Shown here: positions 1 to 8,431 of the stretch, piece by piece | How positions within the stretch are numbered: the stretch's first letter is position 1 | How the letters are laid out: each line of letters opens with the position of its first letter | Origin: a virus | Length of the DNA stretch: 56,597 nt | Direction: 5' to 3' (one strand) | IMG/VR virus record: IMGVR_UViG_3300030419_006978 | Span: 1-56,597 of that record | Translations under genes and position numbers: made by a program | Notes under the pieces: generated by a model | Told to the model about the DNA's origin: nothing | Databases searched by the model: none | The model's input: the letters and a program-made list of their open reading frames with translations, nothing else

Positions 1-1157
1 CCGTAGGTGCCGCCATAACGAATCAGGTCTTTAAACTGTGGTGCAGAATCCCAGTTTTCAAAAAACTTCTTCTGACCTTCGGCAGCCCAGTCACGGACGA
101 AGGTGAGAAAACCCGGAACCTTTCTGCCGTAAGTTCTGCTTTCTGGTGCTGTGAAAACTACGCCGCTATCAGTGTCTTCATACTTTCTTAGTCGAAGCCT
201 CTGGACTGCCCTTAAACCTTCGACTCGGCGCTCGTTGTCTGCAAATATCTCTTCATCGTCAAAATTCTCAATATTTAAGTGGGGGGCATTACCCTTCGTA
301 AAATTCCTTCGGCGGGATTCGGCGTCGTCGCCGCTGAGGAAGTAGTCTAGGTCCTTAGTCGCGACAAGGTAGGCAATCGGACCATGACCTTTCGCTTCTG
401 CGACTGCACATTGAAAATAGCCGCTGCCCTCGCTGTGACAAGAGTTAATATTTGCCATGTCGCTCATGCGAAGCACATCAACCGGGTGTCGCGATATAAT
501 GACCGACATGTCACCAGTGGGCTCTGAGCCGTATCCCGCATCGCGGAAGGCTTTAGCAACCCGCCTCCAGTTTTGTTCCTTCGTATAAAAAGTTTGCTTC
601 TTCTGCCACCACTCCTTTAGGCGGGGTTCAATATCTTTTGACTTGTTAATCGCCTTGGACATCGATGTTTTTTCTACCTTTTCAGTTGTCTGTCCAGCCT
701 TCGGTCCTTTGGGGATTACTTTAGTTGTCCTTCGTTCCAAATTCAGTCTTGCAACCTCTTCCTCCACCTCGTATTCCTCACCAGTATCCAATTGCCGCTT
801 CTTCTGCTTGACCTTTTCAATGGCAAAGTCTTCACCAGATGGACCGCCCATGGCTTGTGATATTACCTCTACATCGGTCTGTTCCTTGTGCGGTCTCCAC
901 CCTTCGTGATGAAGCTGGTAGATAATATCTGCGAGATTCTTGTCGTCACTCGACTCCATCTCCATGGCAACGCGCATGGCACCGTCGAAAAGATCATCAA
1001 AATCATAATCCGTGATTTCTTTATCCGCCATCCAATCATAAATGTTGTCAGCGGCTTGTTGCGAAATCTCGTTTAGAATTTCTAGCTTTTCCTGGCGAAT
1101 TGCTTCTTTTTTAGTTTTCTTTTGAAATTGCTGCCACTTGGACATAAAATCGGTCAT
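1..1157 (-). CDS. Conserved phage protein of unknown function, cut by the left edge
   Basis: The frame is open from an ATG at 1157 to the window edge (385 codons, C terminus missing). GAGGTG seven bases upstream is a good ribosome binding site. The first 130 residues are charged and helical. Around residues 220-260 is a compact block containing SRHPVDVLRMSDM, then NSCHSEGSGYFQCA and EAKGHGPIAYLV, whose Cys, His and Gly pattern looks like a conserved core. I cannot assign a function. It follows a terminator and an ACTATTTA-like motif, so it is probably transcribed separately from hsp20. Confidence 0.75.
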   Translation of the reverse strand, partial: MTDFMSKWQQFQKKTKKEAIRQEKLEILNEISQQAADNIYDWMADKEITDYDFDDLFDGAMRVAMEMESSDDKNLADIIYQLHHEGWRPHKEQTDVEVISQAMGGPSGEDFAIEKVKQKKRQLDTGEEYEVEEEVARLNLERRTTKVIPKGPKAGQTTEKVEKTSMSKAINKSKDIEPRLKEWWQKKQTFYTKEQNWRRVAKAFRDAGYGSEPTGDMSVIISRHPVDVLRMSDMANINSCHSEGSGYFQCAVAEAKGHGPIAYLVATKDLDYFLSGDDAESRRRNFTKGNAPHLNIENFDDEEIFADNERRVEGLRAVQRLRLRKYEDTDSGVVFTAPESRTYGRKVPGFLTFVRDWAAEGQKKFFENWDSAPQFKDLIRYGGTY

Positions 1158-1185
1158 ATAAACACCTCGGCACAGCTTACCATAC

Positions 1186-1193
1186 TAAATAGG
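1186..1193 (-). promoter_or_regulatory. CCTATTTA, variant of the candidate late-promoter motif
   Basis: On the minus strand this reads CCTATTTA, one base off the ACTATTTA motif found before several virion genes. It lies 29 bases upstream of the start at 1157 and just after the hsp20 terminator. No good sigma70 -35 box accompanies it. Confidence 0.3.
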
Positions 1194-1205
1194 TTTATAT
1201 AAATG

Positions 1206-1231
1206 AAAAGGGCACCCGAAGATGCCCTTTT
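1206..1231 (-). terminator. Intrinsic terminator after hsp20 (UUCG tetraloop)
   Basis: The minus strand has a 7 bp stem (GGGCATC/GGTGCCC, including one G-T pair) closed by a TTCG loop and followed by TTTT. It sits about 25 bases after the Hsp20 stop. The plus strand also has TTTT after the stem, so it may work in both directions. Confidence 0.85.
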
Positions 1232-1254
1232 GTTGAGTGAGGAAGAAGTTAGTG

Positions 1255-1710
1255 TTACTTAACTTCAACACGGTGAGAAACCGGAGTTTCTGGCTTAACC
1301 TTTGGCACGGTAATCGAAAGAATACCCTGATTATACTCAGCAGTAATATTCTTAGCATTAGTATTCTGAGGCAAAGACCAGGAACGACTAAAAGAGCGAT
1401 ATGAGGCAAAGCTCTTACCGAGGTTGTCCACGGCGGCGTCGTTCTCCTTGGCTTCATAAGATACCGTCATGTTGTCGTCGCTAATATCAACAACAATATC
1501 ATCCTTACTCAAGCCAGGAATAACAATATCAACACGATAGTCATTGTCGTTAGTTGTGACATTGGTCCTCACGCCGGTCTGTGCACGAGGTGCGTTAAAG
1601 GCATCGTTAAAAAGTGCATTAACAATTGGGGCGAATCCCCAGTCGTCATCAAAAAAGCTATCAAGCCTGCTTCGGGCTGGAACAGTGTTCCGTCTAACAA
1701 TTGGATACAT
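1255..1710 (-). CDS. hsp20: Small heat-shock protein, Hsp20/alpha-crystallin family
   Basis: This is an ATP-independent holdase that keeps unfolding proteins soluble for refolding chaperones. The 151-residue protein has a short N-terminal arm (about 1-50), then an alpha-crystallin domain with the hallmark block YRVDIVIPGLSKDDI and the late strand GILSITVPK, and a short tail with an EVK end. The start at 1710 is chosen because AAGGAG lies seven bases before it; an in-frame codon 33 bases earlier has no such site. A consensus sigma70 promoter precedes it and a terminator follows, so it is probably monocistronic. Family is clear; the client proteins are unknown. GroEL, GroES-like and ClpP genes elsewhere in the window suggest a broader folding kit. 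Confidence 0.93.
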   Translation of the reverse strand: MYPIVRRNTVPARSRLDSFFDDDWGFAPIVNALFNDAFNAPRAQTGVRTNVTTNDNDYRVDIVIPGLSKDDIVVDISDDNMTVSYEAKENDAAVDNLGKSFASYRSFSRSWSLPQNTNAKNITAEYNQGILSITVPKVKPETPVSHRVEVK

Positions 1711-1763
1711 ATTTTCTCCTTGCTTATGTCCAGATCTGAGCACAACTATTGTGCCCAGTGTAT

Positions 1764-1792
1764 ATTATAATCACTGCTTGCATCGCTGTCAA
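1764..1792 (-). promoter_or_regulatory. Consensus sigma70 promoter of hsp20
   Basis: On the minus strand TTGACA (1792-1787) and TATAAT (1769-1764) are separated by exactly 17 bases, a perfect match to the sigma70 consensus. The predicted transcription start near 1757 gives a leader of about 47 bases carrying the AAGGAG site. A match this strong suggests early expression by unmodified host polymerase. Confidence 0.9.
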
Positions 1793-1853
1793 GCGCTTTT
1801 TTTAAAAAACCAAACTTTAATTGTAAGTTGTTGATATTGTTGCGTGAGTGTCC

Positions 1854-1874
1854 AAAATGTGAGCCAAAACTCAC
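1854..1874 (-). terminator. Possible weak terminator at the end of the 157-aa gene
   Basis: A 5 bp stem GTGAG/CTCAC with a six-base loop overlaps the stop codon and is followed on the minus strand by ATTTT. The stem is short, so termination is uncertain, but it sits between this gene and the strong hsp20 promoter. Confidence 0.4.
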
Positions 1875-2344
1875 GCCTTTTTCCTGGGTCTCCCGAGCTT
1901 CGGGGCGCCGATATGGGAGACGGTTTGACCCTCACCCCAAAGGCGTGAGTTTTTTCGTTTATCTGTCACCAAGGACACCTCGATAACCGGCTTTTCTTCC
2001 TTAATTCTGAACTTAAAGCTGCGCGGTGATGCGTCTAAATTTCCGTACAGAGGATTCTTCAATCTACGCTGGTATTTCTTCCGTAGCGGGGGCTTGTTTA
2101 AGTGCCTAATACACGCCTCCACAATTTCTTCCTCTAGAAATCCTGCCTCAAGGTACACCCGATAGTTAACATCAATGTATCCGCCAATGACCCACTTTTT
2201 TCTGCCAAAATCTTTAACGTCCCAAGCCTGAGAGGCAAAGTAACGACCGTCTTTAAGCTCAGAATCTGGATTTTTTAGGACGGAAAATTCTGGCAACTTG
2301 AGCATTTGGCATTCAATTTCAAGTGGCACCTTTTCCTCATCCAT
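1871..2344 (-). CDS. Hypothetical protein, 157 aa
   Basis: Not recognised. The start at 2344 (MDEEKVPLE) is preferred over a longer in-frame start at 2440 because it leaves only an 8-base overlap with the upstream gene and has AGAGG upstream. The protein looks globular, with a mixed central region (residues 40-90) and a basic C-terminal third ending in GRPRKK, a pattern that could contact nucleic acid. It is last in a run of small genes starting at 3265. Confidence 0.7.
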   Translation of the reverse strand: MDEEKVPLEIECQMLKLPEFSVLKNPDSELKDGRYFASQAWDVKDFGRKKWVIGGYIDVNYRVYLEAGFLEEEIVEACIRHLNKPPLRKKYQRRLKNPLYGNLDASPRSFKFRIKEEKPVIEVSLVTDKRKNSRLWGEGQTVSHIGAPKLGRPRKKA

Positions 2345-2648
2345 GCAGCAACCTCTTATCTGATTTTGTAATCTTTTCTTCAACAAGTGCCGGGTTGCCC
2401 ACCACAGTGATATCAAACCCCACCTGTCCGCGATCAACATAAACCTTTGTAAACTCTTGGCGCTTGTCTAACTCGGCATTAATCTTGCCCTCCATGAGCT
2501 TCTCCTTCATCTTCTCGTCCTCTCGCAGGGCGACAATATGTTTGGGGTTTAAGAAGACCTCCTTAAGGGTATAGTTACCCGTAGATTTACCATCAATGTT
2601 TGTGTGTGCGAAGGTCGACCTACACACCTCTACTAGCTTCACCACCAT
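2337..2648 (-). CDS. Small conserved phage protein, possibly FlbD-like
   Basis: 103 residues from the ATG at 2648, placed after GGAGAAAATA; an in-frame TTG four codons earlier lies inside that ribosome binding site and is rejected. The pattern of strands around NYTLKEVFLNPKHIVAL and later VYVDRGQVGFDITVVGNP recalls small proteins of the FlbD type, where a beta-rich fold carries an xNPxxI segment. That resemblance is weak and no function follows from it. It overlaps both neighbours, so translation is probably coupled. Confidence 0.7.
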   Translation of the reverse strand: MVVKLVEVCRSTFAHTNIDGKSTGNYTLKEVFLNPKHIVALREDEKMKEKLMEGKINAELDKRQEFTKVYVDRGQVGFDITVVGNPALVEEKITKSDKRLLHG

Positions 2649-2886
2649 TATTTTCTCCAATCAGTTGGTATACGTCCTTGTTAGAAACGTACCACTGTTC
2701 TCCATTGTACAATACCTCACACCAATTGTCAAGACTTTCTTTTGGGCTTGGATTGGTTAATAGAAGCGTCCGGGGTTTTATCATTTTGTGAAATTTTTTG
2801 CAGGTTGCATCATCAGAAAGCTGATACAGTATGACCTCAGAGGGGATATAAACCAAGTCCCCCCTGCTAAAGCTAGCACTATTCAT
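2620..2886 (-). CDS. Hypothetical protein, 88 aa, SH3-like barrel possible
   Basis: The N terminus (FSRGDLVYIPSEVILYQL) and the middle (NWCEVLYNGEQWYVSNKDVYQL) have the look of a small SH3-like beta barrel in which the last strands enclose a W-Y pair. Small proteins with this kind of sequence are common in T4-like marine phages, but I know of no assigned role. The ATG overlaps the stop of the upstream gene by 8 bases. Confidence 0.7.
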   Translation of the reverse strand: MNSASFSRGDLVYIPSEVILYQLSDDATCKKFHKMIKPRTLLLTNPSPKESLDNWCEVLYNGEQWYVSNKDVYQLIGENNGGEASRGV

Positions 2887-3265
2887 TTTTTGCCGCCTTT
2901 TTCTTGCGAGCTTTGCGCTTCTTTGGCGTAGGCTTTGGTACAGGGGTTGGTTCTGGAATCACCTGCGGATCGGGTGCCGACTGCATCGGCTCGCCCGCTG
3001 CTAAGCGGCGTTGAGCGTCTTCATATGAAGAAATTATTACTGATATATCGTCCAGCCTCAAATCGACCCTGGCTAGTACAACTCTTGCATTGTGTAGCCC
3101 GTCCAGTACATCTTCCGAGCTATATCCATTCCCTCTCATTGCCAAAGAAATATTATGTAAAGTAGCTGCAAGATCTCTAATCCTCTCGCCAGCCCGAGAT
3201 GTCAAACTGGCACTTTCTTCTAGTACCTCGTCTAATTGACACCCGTATCCAATATTAACACGCAT
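2879..3265 (-). CDS. Hypothetical protein with helical body and Pro/Lys-rich tail
   Basis: 128 residues. Residues 10-90 are predicted helical (coiled-coil-like, few Gly or Pro). Residues 93-128 form a disordered tail with alternating Pro and charged residues (IPEPTPVPKPTPKKRK) ending in a Lys cluster. The tail is consistent with binding nucleic acid or a membrane surface, but this is inference only. The start is supported by AGGAGG five bases upstream and by a sigma70 promoter whose transcript would begin about nine bases before the ATG, making it the first gene of a four-gene unit (3265-1871). Confidence 0.75.
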   Translation of the reverse strand: MRVNIGYGCQLDEVLEESASLTSRAGERIRDLAATLHNISLAMRGNGYSSEDVLDGLHNARVVLARVDLRLDDISVIISSYEDAQRRLAAGEPMQSAPDPQVIPEPTPVPKPTPKKRKARKKKAAKNE

Positions 3266-3280
3266 GTATCCTCCTATCTA

Positions 3281-3309
3281 ATAATAACATATATGTTGTT
3301 TTGTGTCAA
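3281..3309 (-). promoter_or_regulatory. Sigma70 promoter for the 3265-1871 gene group
   Basis: Minus strand TTGACA (3309-3304), a 17-base spacer and TATTAT (3286-3281). The -35 box overlaps the stop codon of the XhlA-like gene. The predicted start near 3274 leaves a very short leader that still contains AGGAGG. Confidence 0.82.
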
Positions 3310-3599
3310 ACAATTGTGCGCCAAAGGGTCGTCAAAAAAAGACCTATCAGTCCTGTGATAATTATCCAAGTCACCTTGCTTGAGGCTCTTTTCCACTCCT
3401 CAATCGCCTTAAGACGCGCATCTGTTTTTTGTTCTAAAGAGTTAATTCTTGCATATAGTCCGTCATCCGGGTTGTAGACCGCCTCTTTCACCTTGGAAAG
3501 GGCATCGACAAGCTCTTCCTGCTTCTCCAGCAAAGAATCAAGCTTGGTAGTCAGGTCCGCTAAGGTTAAAATTAATTCCGGATTAGTCTGCGGCGGCAT
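3306..3599 (-). CDS. XhlA-like coiled-coil protein with one C-terminal membrane helix
   Basis: 97 residues: a coiled coil at about 10-70 (heptad-like Leu/Val spacing, SLLEKQEELVDAL) and one hydrophobic span at 76-93 (TWIIITGLIGLFLTTLW) with the coil on its N side. This is the layout of the XhlA/haemolysin-type small proteins found in phage lysis modules and of some tail-anchored phage proteins. GGAGGG precedes the ATG. It is not next to the endolysin (8.4 kb), so a lysis role is a suggestion rather than a call. Confidence 0.65.
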   Translation of the reverse strand: MPPQTNPELILTLADLTTKLDSLLEKQEELVDALSKVKEAVYNPDDGLYARINSLEQKTDARLKAIEEWKRASSKVTWIIITGLIGLFLTTLWRTIV

Positions 3600-3633
3600 G
3601 CCATTCCCTCCACTGGTCTATGTCTATATAGTA

Positions 3634-5202
3634 TCACCTTTCCACAATTCCACAAGAAGTTGTAATTAAAATTGAAGAAACCGAAGCAGCATTTTGAAGG
3701 GCAGATCGTGTCACTTTCAAAGGATCAATAATTCCAGCCTCATACATGTTCACGACCTCTCCGTTGACGAAGTTATATCCAAAATTACCATCCCGATTTT
3801 CCACCAAATCCTGTATTAAATCTGGTGACTCACCGGCATTTTTAGCCATCTGGCGCAGGGGCTCGCTCGCTGCAGCCTTGACAATATCGACGCCCCTATC
3901 CTGCTGTTCGTTATCTACGCTCACTTTAAGACCACCAACCGCCCGAAGCAGTGCCACCCCGCCGCCGGGGAGCATGCCTTCCTGCTGGGCAGACCTGACT
4001 GCTTCTAGTGCATCCTCAATCCTATGTCTTTTCTCAATTACTTCTACTTCCGTGGCGCCGCCAACGCGAACAATGGCTATGGCGCTAGCCAATCTGGTTA
4101 TTCTTTCCTGAATCCTGTGGCAGTCGCTTATATCTTCCGTCTGCTCCAGTTCTGCCTTAATCGCTTCGATTCTTTCCTCAATCGCCTCGTGATCGCCTCG
4201 ACCGCCAACAATTGTTGTGACATATTTCTCCACCTCTATTGTCTTTGCTCTTCCAAAATTTTCCAACTTGATAGCCTCTAGACTGGCTGTGGAGTTTCTG
4301 GTAATATATGCCGCCCCAACTGAAGCAGCCAGATCCTGAAGTATTTTTCTTCGCTCTTCTCCATATCTCGGGGGCTTTACTGCCGCAACCTTAAGTGTCC
4401 CGCGAACCGTATTCATGATGAGCGCAGCTAGCGCCTGTCCAGATACCTCATCTGCCACCACAATAAGTGGCTTGCCTTCTCGTGCCACTAGCTCTAGAGC
4501 CGGAAGTAGTTGATCAACAGACTCAACCTTATGGTCAGTTACCAAAATAAGAGGGTCACTATACTTGACAACCCCTCGTCGCTCGTCTGTAATAAAAGCA
4601 GACGCGACATATCCAGAGTCGAACCTGAATCCCTCGACCAACTCCAAGCTCGTGTCTAGTGACCGAGCCTCCTCAACCGTTATCGCGCCATCCTTTCCAA
4701 CCTGATCTACTGCAGTCGCTATCAGCTTTCCGATACTCGTATCTCCGTTCGCAGAGACAGTCGCTATGTGCTCAATGTCTTCTATGGAGGTCACCTGACT
4801 TGACATTTCTTTTAGGTTTTCCACAACAACATGCACGGCTTTATCGATACCACGCTTCAGTTCTATGGGCGATGCCCCGGCAGCGAGGTGCCCCTGTGCC
4901 TGTGTAAGAATCGATCTGGCTAGGACTGTTGCAGTCGTCGTGCCGTCACCAGCGTCCGAGTTGGTCTGGGACGATGCCTGCTTGACGATCTGGGCTCCCA
5001 CATTCTCAATCGGATCGTCAAGCTCTACAAACTCTGCGACAGTGACACCATCCTTGGTTACAATCGGGGTACCGCCCTTTGTTTGTAGGATGACGTTTCT
5101 GCCTCGGGGTCCAAGAGTTGCCGCAACATTATCAGCCAATGTGTCCACGCCGTGTAAAATTTTTCGACTCAAGTCCGAGCCGCTACTATATTCTTTGGTC
5201 AT
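3634..5202 (-). CDS. groEL: Phage-encoded chaperonin GroEL (Hsp60)
   Basis: GroEL forms a double-ring cage that folds proteins with a GroES lid and ATP. The 522-residue protein aligns along its whole length with bacterial GroEL: TLGPRGRNV (29-37) and AGDGTTTATVLA (about 84-95) at the ATP site, apical segment VEGFRFDSGYV, GKPLIVVADEV, and IEDALEAVRS with the catalytic Asp at 397, followed by LPGGGVALL. The C-terminal Gly-Gly-Met tail of bacterial GroEL is absent; the protein ends soon after the last equatorial strands. AGGAAAG precedes the ATG, which overlaps the stop of the Mom-like gene by one base. A gp31/GroES-like gene at 20417-20695 is the probable partner. Capsid or tail subunits are likely clients (inference). 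Confidence 0.97.
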   Translation of the reverse strand: MTKEYSSGSDLSRKILHGVDTLADNVAATLGPRGRNVILQTKGGTPIVTKDGVTVAEFVELDDPIENVGAQIVKQASSQTNSDAGDGTTTATVLARSILTQAQGHLAAGASPIELKRGIDKAVHVVVENLKEMSSQVTSIEDIEHIATVSANGDTSIGKLIATAVDQVGKDGAITVEEARSLDTSLELVEGFRFDSGYVASAFITDERRGVVKYSDPLILVTDHKVESVDQLLPALELVAREGKPLIVVADEVSGQALAALIMNTVRGTLKVAAVKPPRYGEERRKILQDLAASVGAAYITRNSTASLEAIKLENFGRAKTIEVEKYVTTIVGGRGDHEAIEERIEAIKAELEQTEDISDCHRIQERITRLASAIAIVRVGGATEVEVIEKRHRIEDALEAVRSAQQEGMLPGGGVALLRAVGGLKVSVDNEQQDRGVDIVKAAASEPLRQMAKNAGESPDLIQDLVENRDGNFGYNFVNGEVVNMYEAGIIDPLKVTRSALQNAASVSSILITTSCGIVER

Positions 5203-6116
5203 TACTTTCCTCTGCTCCTTGGGTATGGTAAATTATATAACTTTGGATTCAATTGTTTAAACAAGTTGTGCAACTCTTTTGTCTCGCGCTTGCTCCTTCC
5301 AAGTATATAACAATACTTGTGCTTAGGGGGCACAACTCTTGAGCGACAACTCTCCCTGTACTTCTTTTCTTCCGCCTTAATCTTTGTTTTTATCTCTGCT
5401 GGGATTATCTCCCAGTTCGGAGAATACTTCTTCATCCACTTGTCCCATTGTACCTTGCTTATCCCAATATTTTCAGCATATTTTCTGTACTTTGACTTCT
5501 TTCTGAAGTCTCGATCACTGAACCAGCCAGCCTTCTCGTTGCTTGGGTCAAAGTATTGTTTGGATGTCCCTGAAGTCTGTCCCAGATAAATAAAGTTGCA
5601 CGCCTGATAGATTGTACCAAGCTCTCTTGCCTCGGGATCACTATATGCCGTGAACATCCTGTAGCCCGTGTTGCGAACCATCCACTTGATTGAATTCATA
5701 ATCAGCCAGGAGCCGAGATTCTTCGGAGCCCAGCTAATGCTGGCTCCTCGGGAGATAAGTTTCTCCAGGCTCTTGTTCTCCTTGCCAAGGATGTGACTGA
5801 ACGCATTTGGTGTTGCCATAACCACCACTCCAGATAGTGTCTGAGAGGCTCTGTGACGCGCTGTAAAGCGTTCTGTTGGTCTGTTCGGCAACTTGCCCAG
5901 CCACTCGTGCCGTTGTATAAAATGCTTGATTTCCTGGCACTGCTCCTTATCGGATTTGTCCACGTAGGCAAAGTCAAAATCTGATGTGCGAAGCTGGCTG
6001 GCAGCCTCTTCTGTAAGGTTTGCTTCTTCCAAATCTTCAGCAAGATTCTGCAGTCGTACTTCGTACTGCCAGCAGTGAGACTTGTCAAAGCCCTTAAAGC
6101 GCTCGTGGATATTCAT
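5202..6116 (-). CDS. Mom-like GNAT-fold protein, putative DNA adenine modification enzyme
   Basis: 304 residues. The core AYSDPEARELGTIYQACNF (about 157-175) matches the signature of phage Mom proteins, in which a Ser/Tyr-Ala-Asp segment is followed by GTIYQA-x-N. Also Mom-like are a substrate-strand region GVVVMATPNAF (about 97-106) and a C-terminal KHKYCYILG segment. Mu Mom converts adenine in DNA to a carbamoylmethyl form that resists restriction; whether this protein does the same is inference, since it could act on another substrate. The ATG at 6116 is preferred over a TTG one codon earlier. It has no clear Shine-Dalgarno site and lies about two bases from the predicted transcription start. 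Its stop overlaps groEL. Confidence 0.68.
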   Translation of the reverse strand: MNIHERFKGFDKSHCWQYEVRLQNLAEDLEEANLTEEAASQLRTSDFDFAYVDKSDKEQCQEIKHFIQRHEWLGKLPNRPTERFTARHRASQTLSGVVVMATPNAFSHILGKENKSLEKLISRGASISWAPKNLGSWLIMNSIKWMVRNTGYRMFTAYSDPEARELGTIYQACNFIYLGQTSGTSKQYFDPSNEKAGWFSDRDFRKKSKYRKYAENIGISKVQWDKWMKKYSPNWEIIPAEIKTKIKAEEKKYRESCRSRVVPPKHKYCYILGRSKRETKELHNLFKQLNPKLYNLPYPRSRGK

Positions 6117-6124
6117 CAACTTAC

Positions 6125-6153
6125 AGTATAATACTAGTAGGGGGAGAAGTCAA
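6125..6153 (-). promoter_or_regulatory. Sigma70 promoter abutting the Mom-like gene
   Basis: Minus strand TTGACT (6153-6148), a 17-base spacer, TATACT (6130-6125). Transcription is expected to begin near 6118, only one or two bases before the ATG at 6116, so the message would be leaderless or nearly so. It probably also serves groEL and the XhlA-like gene. Confidence 0.75.
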
Positions 6154-6156
6154 GCG

Positions 6157-8424
6157 TTATTTAACAACGCTGACTGTCCAAGAGACACCAAGCTCTTCAT
6201 TTTCGTACATCCTCTGACCAACCTTATACTTGCCACGATTAGTCTTGGAGTAGGTCGTGCGAACTTTAGTTATTGGTCGGAGCCTAAACTTAATATTGAT
6301 GGCGGGATCGGTCTTATAATGCTGTACCACATCCTCAACTGTCTGGGTTTTTGACAAGTGCTCAGACAGCACAGCCGGGTCCGTGATGCCAGCGGGCACA
6401 TCAGACACCAACACACCGTCTGCCGGGTGCAAGTTTTCTTCGCCACCACCGACAACTAGCCGCAAAAAGTTTTCATATTTATCGCCAAGAATATCAGAAA
6501 GCTTAGCGTAATAGTTTGCAATCTTGAAATTATTTCTGAACCGATTGTTGTGTCCAAAAGCTGGTGTCTGGGACAAAGTCTCCATGACATCCGCTCCCAC
6601 GGGGCTGGGGAATTCATAGGCAGGGTCAATTTGTTGCATTAGTTCAATAAAGCTGAGTCTCTCTTTGTCGATCACCGGCTTCTGTTGACCGGTGAGCATA
6701 GCTAGGGCGTCCCTCATTTCCTCGACTACGATGCCTGATTCTTCTTCGGTCATGCCAACCTGTTGCAGTCGCAGCATCATCTTCTTTGCATCCATCCAGT
6801 TTTCCAGGAAAGCAAAGTTTTCTTTCTTCATGCTTAAGCCAATCTCTTCGCCGCTTTCGGTTACAAGAACTATGTCAGCTTTCGGTTCCGGGTTCCCGCC
6901 GCCCAACTGCCTAGCCCCTTTGATAACGTGATTGCCCAAATTGCCCAAGTTTAGCTCTTGTGGTCCAGTACTCACAACATTGTTGACGGCGTCAACAAGA
7001 TTTCTCTCACTGGTTTGTCCGCTTACATGAACAGTCAACGCCTCCTCGACCATTTCAAGGAAGGATTCAGGATTTAAGTTTTTTTTTTCTTCTAGGGCGC
7101 GTGGATCTTCGGAGATTTCTTCTTCTAGGGAACCCTTAACAACCTCTGTATCCTTCACCGCCTGCTGCCCGTGTTGGATAGCGGTCTTACGCTGGCGAGA
7201 AGCGAAGTACTCACCAATGTTCGTCGTTAAGTTCTGCACCCCTTCCAGCAGGTTCATCACCCTGCCCTCAAGGATCTTGGCATAAATCTCAGCTATGGTA
7301 TTAAACTTCTCCTCGGTGAAATCTAAAGTGCCGTGCCCCTGCAAGCTAACTGCCCCGCCTAGATTCTGAATCATCGTAAAGGAAACTTCCCACTGCGAAG
7401 GGTCCTCGCCCTTGCCTTCTGCGATCATCCTCTCTTCTTCCATCAGCAGCTTCTCGCGCTGGTGGAAAGTCAGCGACTCAGCAACCGGCGGGCTGTCCAC
7501 CGCTTCGGGCGGGGGAAGCTCTCTATGCAACATACCCCTCTTGGTGTATCCCGGCGCAGCGGTTAGAAGGGCTGCGATCTGTTCCATGTTGTTGGCTTTG
7601 ATTGCAGCATTTAGTGCTTCAATGGACACATCACCAAGCAACATTTTAGTCTTTCTTGAGCCCCCTGCAAGGAAAGCCGTCAAATTTTCACGAGTAATGT
7701 CAAACTCCCAAATCTCAAGTGCGCCGACAGAACCCTTGTCTCCCGCAGCCTTGTCACCGCCTTCATAAGTCTTGTATGCAACAAGGTACTTAATCATCGG
7801 CTCGCCTCGCACAAACAAAAAGTCGACAAGGTTGGTGAAGCTGCCCTTAACCCCCGTGCTCTTTCCAAGTAACTTGAGGCTAACAGGTATGTTCTTGCCC
7901 CCAAACTGACTAAAGGCTACAAAATCCTCAATCGGCAGAGTGCCCTTAATGCGACCAGCTTCCTGATGACCCCCTGTGAGCGCAGCCATGAACGCTTCGA
8001 AAACAAAACCTGCTGAGGCTTCATTAAAATGGTTCATTGCAGCCTTAAGGCTCTCGATGATGATCATGGTGTTGATAATCACGCGTGGACTAGTCTTGCG
8101 CTTGGCTTTCTCTGGGTTTAAAAAGTCGTTAAGGTATTGAATTCTCGCAGCAATTGATGTTCCACCGCGAACAACCTTAAAAATATTATTAATCTGCTGA
8201 CGATCCATAGTCTCCGGATCGCCCCACGCCTCGGAGGGACCATACTTGGGCAAAGACAGGACAAACTTCTTGCCCTTGGACAGTTCTTCTTTCGCCTCTT
8301 CAGTTATAACTGGTCTGTCGGTATCAAGTGCATCCTCAACCATGTCCAAGAATTCATCAAGATTAAACTTTGGCGTTCGAGGAGAAAAGTATTGTTCTGC
8401 TAGCGATTTAATATCTTCGCTCAT
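6157..8424 (-). CDS. Large phage protein with two nuclease-fold-like halves, function unknown
   Basis: 755 residues. The two halves appear related: FNLDEFLDMVEDAL (about 20-33) and LNPESFLEMVEEAL (about 450) start each. Each half then contains an acidic residue followed by a strand ending in Ser-x-Lys: IEDFVAFSQFGGKNIPVSLK in the first, KADIVLVTESGEEIGLSMKK in the second. Asp plus a (E/S)xK strand is the outline of the PD-(D/E)XK nuclease fold, and an FVFEAFMAAL helix in the first half would supply the usual Glu. Activity is not established; the second half lacks an obvious upstream Glu helix. It follows the endolysin by seven bases and may be cotranscribed with it from the promoter at 9764. 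Confidence 0.7.
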   Translation of the reverse strand: MSEDIKSLAEQYFSPRTPKFNLDEFLDMVEDALDTDRPVITEEAKEELSKGKKFVLSLPKYGPSEAWGDPETMDRQQINNIFKVVRGGTSIAARIQYLNDFLNPEKAKRKTSPRVIINTMIIIESLKAAMNHFNEASAGFVFEAFMAALTGGHQEAGRIKGTLPIEDFVAFSQFGGKNIPVSLKLLGKSTGVKGSFTNLVDFLFVRGEPMIKYLVAYKTYEGGDKAAGDKGSVGALEIWEFDITRENLTAFLAGGSRKTKMLLGDVSIEALNAAIKANNMEQIAALLTAAPGYTKRGMLHRELPPPEAVDSPPVAESLTFHQREKLLMEEERMIAEGKGEDPSQWEVSFTMIQNLGGAVSLQGHGTLDFTEEKFNTIAEIYAKILEGRVMNLLEGVQNLTTNIGEYFASRQRKTAIQHGQQAVKDTEVVKGSLEEEISEDPRALEEKKNLNPESFLEMVEEALTVHVSGQTSERNLVDAVNNVVSTGPQELNLGNLGNHVIKGARQLGGGNPEPKADIVLVTESGEEIGLSMKKENFAFLENWMDAKKMMLRLQQVGMTEEESGIVVEEMRDALAMLTGQQKPVIDKERLSFIELMQQIDPAYEFPSPVGADVMETLSQTPAFGHNNRFRNNFKIANYYAKLSDILGDKYENFLRLVVGGGEENLHPADGVLVSDVPAGITDPAVLSEHLSKTQTVEDVVQHYKTDPAINIKFRLRPITKVRTTYSKTNRGKYKVGQRMYENEELGVSWTVSVVK

Positions 8425-8431
8425 GTTTTAA

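Noticed and set aside
1185-1457. Minus-strand 90-aa frame overlapping hsp20
   Set aside because: Entirely within the well-supported Hsp20 gene in another frame, runs through its terminator, no homology signal.
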